From Euclidia mi (taxonomy: Eukaryota > Arthropoda > Insecta > Lepidoptera > Erebidae), in NCBI GenBank assembly GCA_944739405.2, contig OX123182.2:91442051-91506050 (forward strand): a stretch of 64,000 nucleotides of DNA, given 5' to 3'. The position numbers were made by a program, and so were the translations under genes. The notes below the pieces were generated by a model. The model saw only the letters and a program-made list of their open reading frames with translations. It was not told the origin of the DNA and made no database searches. Shown here one piece after another: positions 55,101 to 64,000 of this stretch; the stretch's first letter is position 1; the number at the start of each line of letters is the position of its first letter.

Positions 55101-58100
55101 TCAGTACCTGGTAACTTGCGTCACTGCATCTGATTTATGCAATCATTTGGATATTTTATGACTTAGTTTACCTAGTTCTTACAAGGAAATAATGGCAACA
55201 GTACATTCTAAACGCAGAGTAGGTATATTGCGCAAGCTTCTCGGCTACAACTTCCAAGGCTTGTAAAAACTGGCCCAAGCGACGGTGTAGGAGCCCTGTC
55301 GCCTTAAGTTTATCGGCTCGCGCTAAGACAAACACGTATAAAAACTACCCCTTATAAAAACCGCATACATTTTTTCTTGTTTCCAAACAAAAACAAAAAA
55401 TCCGTGGCGAGGGGTGTTAACTGTAACAAGGCGTTCCGCGCCCAAGCATACGTGTTTGTAATATATGAACATTATAGAATATTCATAACAAACACACGGG
55501 ATCCATTAAAGCATCTGGTAACCAATAAATTGAATGAAGTAACATTCAATATTCAGGTGCGTGTTTTACTAAAACAAATAAAATATTTGAATACTTGATA
55601 TTAAGAAATTTAAATAATTTATTCAATGAGTGTGGTAATGCACAAAAGAGCAGTAACAAGCATAGAGCGACCGTGATCCATTAAGGGGCAAAACGTACAA
55701 AAAGATGACCGCCGGCAGATTCAAATTGAGGCAATCCCGGTCCATTACAAGCAAATGACGCGGGCGCCGATATCGCCCTAAAAGCTGCTAATGTACCTTA
55801 ACGTCACCCACAATCGTGTATCTTCTGTCCAGCTCACGCTTCACACACTGTGCGTATCTCCGTCTCGTTTTTAAAATTCTAAAGAATTGTGGCTAAAATG
55901 AAGTCACGCGCGCTGTCCAATTAGTGTCTAAATTATTTTATTCTGCGGCACAAGTCACAAGTGATGTGTAGATATTGGAATATGAAAAAGTTAATAAATT
56001 TAAAGAAACAGTTGGAATGGCCTTAGGTCAATTAAATTGATTTGTATATCAATTAAAATTATGGATCTTGATATGTACGGAGAAGACATCATAGCTTGAT
56101 TAACGGCAAACCGGTATGCAAGTTAAATGTGGCTTATTCTCCGAATATGAAGTTGCTCGATAGTTGCTATATTAGCAATGTTTTTACAACTTTTAATAAA
56201 AGTTATGTAGAATCGTAAAAAAGCTATTTTATTATTAAACATAAAAGATTATTACCGTCCAATAAATTGTAAAATTTTAACGTATTCGTGTTAATATGCC
56301 AAATCAACTAGATACCTATATGTTAAAAATATCATACCATTAGGATCTTTATTAGAAAAATACTTATTTATCAAAAGGACGGGTTATGTAAATTATGACT
56401 AGGTATGCGAAATACCTAACTCATATTGTCTTCCTCAAAGATCGTGTGATATTCACGAATATATTTTTGGAATATTGTTATAATAAAGCGAAACTCTTAT
56501 ACTTATTATTCAAAAATGTTAGATCTGATCCTAGCTTAGCGTATACCCGGTCCGTATTTGGTTTTGTGTAGAAAGTTGGTTAGTGCACGATAACAGGTCC
56601 CATAAAGCGTTATCGCGACATTACAACAGCCTCGACAGAATAATAAAATAAATGTGTGTTTTCTACGAAGACTTTTATTTATTCTCGCCCAAAGCTGGCC
56701 CGAGATAACAATGTCGCGTGCGTTCAACCTCTAGCTCGTCACTTGTAGGGCTGTACACGCTTTTTATGAACACACACTACAAAAGCTATAAGAATGAATA
56801 ATGTTTATAAGCTAGCTGTGATTTTATATGAATTTTAATGAGATTGAGTCATTTCCTAAAGAATGTCAAACAAAAACAGCATCAATCTAGATCATCAGAT
56901 AGTCATAAAATTTCGAACAAGCATAATATGAAAATTATGAAATACGAAGAAAAAACCTTATTATCCAAGGAGCTTTTAACATTATTATGAAAATCAGTAT
57001 GTTATGTAGGCCTTTGCTAGTGTTGCCAGCAGCCCTAACAGCTAGTAGGTAGACGCGAGCCGCGGCCGCGCCTGAGCAGCCTGCCCTGCCCACGCGCCAC
57101 TCGCATTGTTGTTTCCGTATAGATACTAAAGTATACCAACTCCACGTAAATTCCGTTATTATACTTTTGTCAGAGGAAATGTTACACAAGCCGTTATTGA
57201 GGAAAACTATTCAAAAGCTCAGCTTCTATTGTCAATACATCTTGTTAAGTGCTATATTAATTACAATCGTATCAATAAATGTGATACATAAAGCACAGTA
57301 ATGTCATGTACATACTAATATAAAACGGGTTTTACTGCCGGCTATGCAGTATGGTAATAGCTGTTCAACCATTGTGTCGATAGCGACAGTCGCTTTTGTC
57401 AAGTCTCCGGCTACACACACTAGCGCACTTTACTACCACCGAGATTTATAAGCTTTCAAGCTCACCCACACAAAGCGAGCTCACATCTTATAAGAAATTA
57501 ATGCTGTGCGCATAAAGGCTCCGGTCTTGGTGTGTTTTTTCGTTTGTAGGTCACAGTAGAGTACGAACGATTGTGGACAACAGCTAAATAAGCAAAACAG
57601 TTCCGTGATCTAGTTGTCTAACCACATCGAGACTTGCCTAATCGATGGCGAACTAGTTATATACTCGTATTGTATACTTACATTGAGAAAGACCGTTGTT
57701 GGGCTTGAAATTATAATACGACCACACATAAAAGTCTAATTTGCATCTTTCTAAAAGGTTTTCTATTCTAATAGCCACTATTGTAGATGCCCCGAAGCAT
57801 CATAAATTCTACTTCAGCTCGTGAAATAAACAAAAGTGTAGGTACCGTTGAACACCGACAGTTTAAAAATATCCATATTATTATTTATAAGGAAAAGATG
57901 TAGAAATATTTCTTAGCATAAACAATATACTCATTATTGTAAAGTTCAAATAGTAGAGCTTAAACTGATAATTAATCATATCTATTCTGTATGTGGTTCA
58001 AAGAGCTAACTACGAACAAATGTCGATAACACATTAGAACGTATTGTTGTTTCTTTATGACTAATTGTGAAATCTTAAAGCAGTTTACAATTTATCATTT

Positions 58101-60415
58101 AAGTTGATCCGTTTCCCGGATCTGTTAGTGTTGAGTGAGTAATCACATGTGACACAGCAAGTGTTATCAAAATAGGATATTAGTGTGAGTGTCAAGACAT
58201 GTACGGAGGATTTCCGTGAAACAATGGGTGCTTGGACAATGGTAGGGGCGGACGACGACGTCGCACGTGCGTGCTATTGTATTCATAAGCCCATGTCGAT
58301 ACACAAGTCAGACCCGCTCGGCCAGCGACACAATGCCCACTCGCGATCGACTCTATTGATCATCGACCGAGAGAAACTCGCCTCGCCTCCGGCTATGCAC
58401 GATTAAAACGAGAACACCAAACGTATCGGACACTACGCGACAACAATCCAGATATTTTCATTCTTTATTAGTTACTTTAGCAACTCGAAATTGGCTCAAA
58501 ATAAACCATCACAAAAATCGGTAATGTTCGCGCTGACCGCAGGCCTTTTTACGAAGTATCTTTGTTAAATTACTGTTCTACAATCTAAATTCTCTGAACG
58601 AGTATTGCCAGGAAACAATCACAATAATAACGTGGCACAGCACGATCTAGTGTAAAATAGTGTAATTGACGTAGGAAGGCCTAGGAAATTGTCTGCGCAG
58701 CACAAATCTAACAGACGAACGTACGTGGTAGTTGCGTTGATAGATAACGAAGACGAACAAAAACGTTTATGCTCTTTAGATTGCCGGTTGTGTTTGTAAA
58801 GGGTATCATTATGAGTTGATAGAACTAGCTTTGGATGTGGTCCAGTATCGAGGTTCGCAGATGAAGGTAGCGCGCATTGTCCCATGTGCTGATTCGTCCT
58901 GATTGTATAATAGAGCAGAACTCGTGCGGGACGACGTCGCGTGGGCGCCCCTCTGTCAACTACTAAGAAATACGAAGGTAATTGCTATTCTGCACCTTGT
59001 AAATCAATTGATGCCTATAAACAGAATTGTTGTAGATTTATCACGGCTTCACACATACCAATTACTGGAGTCTACCATTGCGATGCGCATTATACATCCA
59101 TTACCTTAGCGATACGAATCTTGTAGAATCTCTCTTTCCTTACTTTGTCTATAATATGCGAACCTATTACCTATACTGAACTCAGTTAAAACTGTACGAA
59201 TGGCGCGGTGCTATAGGCGGCCACCTACCCACTGCCGAGAATAATGGCTTCGATCTCCACACAAGACAAGACTACAAAATCGAAAAGCACTTCTGTTTGT
59301 AAAGTTCACTGCGATGAAGTATTTATTCGACAACACGATACGAGCTATAACGTCCTTTTTACACATTTTTAAATTTTACTGACTCTCATGTATCATCATT
59401 TTGCCTGAACCAGATTGGCAATTAGACAGCAATACAATTTGACCCATCTCTTCTTATATGCTTTCAATTTCTGATTGCTAATATAAGGTAGAGATAAAGA
59501 AGGTAATATTTTCAAACTGCAGAATTAAGAAGTTTAGGTATAACCACCTAAATAGACTTTCATTTTTGCTGGAGAAACACCTTTTGCTCTACATTATTTT
59601 ACTATCTAACTACTAGTAGGTAACTTACTATTAGAATATACCTATGCACATAAAAAACTAAAACGGTTGCAGTGTTTATAAAACACGTAGTTGACGATAA
59701 TAGTAGATAATTTACCACAGCTGTCACCTAAGTAGGCAGGAGCTGCAATTTACATAGCGCTCCTCATTACATGCATTAGCAAACATATTCCTAACGTTAT
59801 GAGGTGCAAACTCATGTTATCCAATCAGTGTCATGTACATAGAGATGTTGAACATGACATGTAACTTAGTTATGTACATACTTTATATGTACGTAGTAAG
59901 ATACTCGTCTTCGTTGCAGCGAGTGGTCGGCACCCCGTGTTAGCTGACTAACTACCTCCTAAATAGGCAGTCACAATTAGCAGCCGTATGTATGAATAAA
60001 TCATGACCTCTTAGCGTCGTTATAAAGTATATGATGCATTTTTAATGGAGCTATACAATATATCGTCAACTACCGAATTCAATGAATAGATTCGAAACTA
60101 TGTCGGTTTGATAGAGGCTGTTTCTTGTGATACCTTTGCTTGGTTTTTATCGTTTTCTAAATAAGGTTCAAATAGCTGAGAACTTATTTATTAAGTATAA
60201 TTACTACACTATTGCAAAGAAAAACCTTAATACATAGTAACGTGTATATTACTAGACGTCTATGGAAAAGCAATTCATTTAAATTATTTTTTATCAGACA
60301 CCCGTTTAGGCACATTTGCAAGTAAATTCTCAATTAGCTGTATGGCGTATCCGTTCTTAATTATATTAGGACAAGTCGTAGTTTGCTATGGCTAGTACCG
60401 AATAGTTTTTTTGTG
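52198..60415. other. Upstream region or first intron of meteorin-like gene
   Basis: 8 kb of AT-rich DNA. I searched the - strand for a signal-peptide exon ending in phase 2 before a donor and found none that I can support. Some GC-rich patches (53690-53870, 54800-54860, 57050-57100, 58250-58390) could be repeat ends or first-exon candidates. ORFs there lack motifs. Confidence 0.5.
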
Positions 60416-60532
60416 TACTTTTAAAAGTTGGCGACGTGAATTGGGCTGAGTGCGCATGTGCGGGCGGTCGGCGCCGACGTCACCGGGGCGCCGCGTCGCG
60501 GCCGCCGTCAGCGCAGCACATGTGAGCATATG
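60416..60532. promoter_or_regulatory. GC/CpG-rich island, candidate promoter
   Basis: It stands out from the AT-rich surroundings: TGCGCATGTGCGGGCGG resembles an NRF1-type site, GACGTCACC contains a CRE-like core, and CG dinucleotides are dense in GGGGCGCCGCGTCGCGGCCG. It could be a promoter of the - strand gene or of a gene beyond the window. Position and composition are the only evidence. Confidence 0.3.
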
Positions 60533-63500
60533 CTGACAAACGTTGTAAATAATCAGCTTTATTCAAAACATGCTGACCTCTGCCCAACATAAATAGTTGA
60601 CGCCATTCATAAATATAACCACTTAACATAGCTACCCGTCTAAATATAAAACTGCTATGTACGGCGACTTTGTTGAAATTGCTTCTTCGTAAAGTTATTA
60701 GAAGAATAATTTTATAACTAGGCAAATAAAACAATGCGAGCATAATATTTCAGTGACAAAAACACGCGATGCAGTAAAACACCGCTCCAATTACATGTAA
60801 TTTGGTAAGAACGCAATTATGCGAGGGCCGGAGGGGTGACATTTCTCATTCTTTGTGCGTGTCTCAGAGATCATGCACTCCTAGGGCTCATTTAAATAAA
60901 TATTCTGTGTTTCGTGTCGACGAGACGATTTATCATGTCTGATAGCACACAGGTTTATGCATTCTTTGGCTTTTAAGAATTTGAGACAAAGAGCTGCCAT
61001 AAGTTTCGGATAACGAGTTTTCTAATGACCACTTAAATCCAACTCTAAATTTAACACTTTTCGTAGCAATTTATGGCGAATATTATTTTACGAACTGTTT
61101 ATTTTTAATAAATGCTTAAGTATAATTTAAATGTTAATAGTATACCTTCATATAACTATGTTTTGAATAGCTATGTAGGTATGTTAATGAAATTTATTGC
61201 ATACATCACTTAAATAAATGGAATGATCGTGATTTTATTTTATTGGACTGCTAGTATCTCCATTAGTCGAAATTACCATGTGTTAGGTAGTTTGAAATAG
61301 AGCTTTAGGTATTATGTACACGTAGATAGCGTTGAACACTAGTAAGATAAAGCGATAAAAGATATTCAGATAATATGCAAATAAACGTCGAAATGGCATA
61401 GAATAGATTATCATGAGAATGTTTATCGATAAGATAATAGGTGTTCGATATCGAAATATGGCGAATACTTTCACGTGAGGTTGCGAATCGTGGGAATGAT
61501 TGACGATCATCTAGCTACATATATAAATTCTATCCCTCCATTATAAATACCGTGTCGTAAATTTCTGATAACGATATTTGATACCTGTGAACTGTAAATA
61601 ATGTTTAGGGCACGTAAATAATATAGTTGATAGCTAAAATGTCGCTTGCCAACGCAACAAAGTTCTTAACCATAAAAGTTAACAAAGTTGCAAGTTAATG
61701 CGATCTTACTTTGTGAGTAAATATCCTTCTATTAATAGCCTTGATGTTATGATACAGATTTTATTCGTTTTACTTATCAGATCTGCTTATAATGTATGTA
61801 AATAGTGATTTACACTTTGATAGAAATACATTAAGAGATTATTAAAATGTACGCTACTTACATTTCTTTTAATGGACTTTATGTGTATCACGTGTTAGTT
61901 TTTAATGTATTGTTAATTTTAGAGTTGTTAGCTTTAAATTAATTAGGTATATATATTTTCTTTTATTTTAGGGTCAACACGTAATATCTTCGATGTAGCA
62001 CATCGAAATTATAATTTAGTTGCATTTGGCTTCAATTGACATCACAGACATTGGTTTCTAGTTATCTAAGAAAATGTATTTAATAATAACTCAATAAATA
62101 CATGTTTACACCTGTGTTGCATATCTTAAGATATCGTGTTGTGCTCATTTGTCGAATCTTATCACTTGTGCAGTACACGTAAAGCCAGTGATTCCCACGT
62201 CACATATATAGGTGATTCTTGTCTCACGCATCATCACACGCGTGCAGATAAGCTCTGTTCACACGACTTTATCTAACATCACAGGATTGTGACAGTTGTA
62301 GCCGTCACTATCCGAACGGTCAGTCAACACGTCACTGTCAAACAAGACGCCATACACACAAAAAAATATCCTGGCCTTCCAAACGACACATTTTACCATC
62401 ACATTGTAATATAAATCTTATAAAAATAAAGTATAATTTATAAGTGGAATTTGTAGGTTCACCTGATTTATGTGGAGTTCAAACTAAAAGGCTACAACAA
62501 AGCTTTTGGTGCGTGTGTTGTCCATATGTTTGTCTCATCGGATTACTTTGTAAGACTTACGGCACTTAAGCGGTCATAATTTAGTTTTATACGTTACATT
62601 ATGTTCAGGATTATAGTGTGTATTTATTTCCTTGTACATTAAAACGATAGCAGAAAAACCATACAAGCTCCAGAGTATGATATAAAATATGAATAATGAT
62701 CGTAAATGAAAGTAGAAAACATTTTTTACATTCATTAGAAGTTGTTGCTAGCAAACGTATACCGCTCACCCTTGACCATTTATTTAAGAGATACCAATTG
62801 ACACACAAAGCGGAGATTGTAAATCTTTTAATAGATTTAATATATTACCTATAATTACATATACCAAATTATAATTGCCGGTCCGATATTTAAAACAACT
62901 TTCGTTTGGTGTGAACATATCGAGTTTATAAAGCATGTGTAATAGGCAATGTCAATTGATAAACGGAATCGAGATTACGAAACGAGTAACTCGACTTAAA
63001 AGTCAGCCACTTTAGACTTAATAAAAACCTTAATAAATGTGTTTATTTATAATTGAATAACTTTATGAAGTATATTAAATGCTTTCATATACTTTGACGC
63101 AATGCAAAACAAGCGGTAGTAATACCTTCACAAAGGCGCTCTAAAGTAAACCAAAATGGTATATGAAGGATTAATTTAGGCTAGTCATTTATCTATTTCT
63201 GTTGCAAATACATTGGAAGTATTGGAACACAAATAAAACTATAAAGAATTTCAAATAAAAATCAATCATAGCTATGTGGGGAGTGGGAAGACCGTTGGCG
63301 ACCGTGGCGTCCATTCTTGTAATGTCTTCTATTTCGTCAATTGTAGTGTTATCTAAGAACCGATTGCACCAGCAACAGACCACAGTAACTGGCCTTATTT
63401 AAATGTTAGAAAGCTCAATATTTATGATCGGACACTTGAATCTGGACCAGTTATTGCATATCATTGCGAATCTAGACATTGCTAACGGTATTACTTTGGA

Positions 63501-64000
63501 AGGAATAAAGTGAGCTGCTTTATGGGCTGTTATACCTTAATGAGCAGACCGCCATCTTGCGACATTTTCTGCAGTAGCGAACGTATATTAACCTAATTTA
63601 ATGTTAAAAGATTTGAATACGACTTGCGCAAAGTGTTAGTCAAGTTGATACTCTGGCTTTCTTGATAAACAGGTAAGAATTGTTAACTTGTAACGTAATG
63701 AGCAAAACTAAGACATTACCTACTATCTAGTTAGCAGCTCGCCGCCTGGGAAAATTATGATCAGTTGCTATTAGTGCTATGATGCTATCTGCTTACTACT
63801 GTTTTTTTTTTTTTATATATGATACACTTTCTTTTGAACTACCTATTTTAGATATTTATTTCCCACAGTGCAGTCGGTACTCAAAGATCGTCTACATTTT
63901 TGCTCCGATCGATGTAATCAATAAACCTACATACATTCAATCATATCAAACTTTTTATCTAGTTTAAACTAAACTGACAAAACTTATCTCTCCGCATTCT
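60533..64000. other. AT-rich region without recognised genes
   Basis: I see no exon, RNA gene or mobile-element end that I can support. Short ORFs up to 75 codons are at chance level. Confidence 0.5.

Noticed and set aside
60480..60743. - strand 87-codon ORF near the GC island as first meteorin exon
   Set aside because: Has no cleavable signal peptide followed by a C-x-W motif and no donor in the required phase.

Overview
The window is nuclear DNA from an insect, most probably a moth or butterfly. The evidence is AT-rich sequence, split genes with GT-AG introns, RTE-type LINE tails ending in TGATGATG, a tRNA-derived SINE with a LINE-like tail, and hAT, piggyBac and BEL/Pao elements of the kinds common in Lepidoptera. 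I see no bacterial-style operons or CRISPR.

Two host genes are present and converge. (1) On the + strand, seven coding exons between 3502 and 35586 make the C-terminal ~325 residues of a TEX2-like (testis-expressed protein 2) lipid-transfer protein with its SMP domain. All exon phases agree and the stop is at 35584-35586. A long AT-rich 3' UTR probably runs to a poly(A) signal near 39290. The N-terminal exons lie left of the window. (2) On the - strand, four coding exons (52197 down to 42391) make nearly all of a secreted meteorin-like protein. The signal-peptide exon was not found; it lies in 52200-64000 or beyond the window.

The outstanding structure is a ~16 kb tandem array (5191-21078) in a TEX2 intron. 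It consists of 102 near-identical units. Each unit is a copy of the splice acceptor and the first ~93 nt of the next TEX2 exon, followed by a variable number of 7-bp GTGTGAC steps. Unit lengths are therefore 148, 155, 162, 169, 176 and so on. The genuine exon (21124-21313) is the 103rd and last copy. A decayed copy marks the left edge, and the last unit before the real exon keeps extra exon sequence that shows how the array arose. A second, smaller and more diverged array (33411-33870) in the same gene copies the opposite type of junction: the 3' end of an exon plus its splice donor. Two separate exon-intron borders of one gene have thus seeded tandem repeats.

Mobile DNA fills the rest. There is a hAT-type element with an 8-bp target duplication and a nested LINE (34-2425). 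A complete but multiply broken BEL/Pao LTR retrotransposon has 5-bp target duplications (23336-31076). A defective piggyBac is flanked by TTAA (43195-45022). A composite SINE, several RTE tails, foldback hairpins, and an interspersed repeat carrying eight exact-period 111-bp units (49350-50237) also occur. From 52200 to 64000 I recognise no coding exon, only AT-rich sequence and one GC-rich island near 60420-60530.
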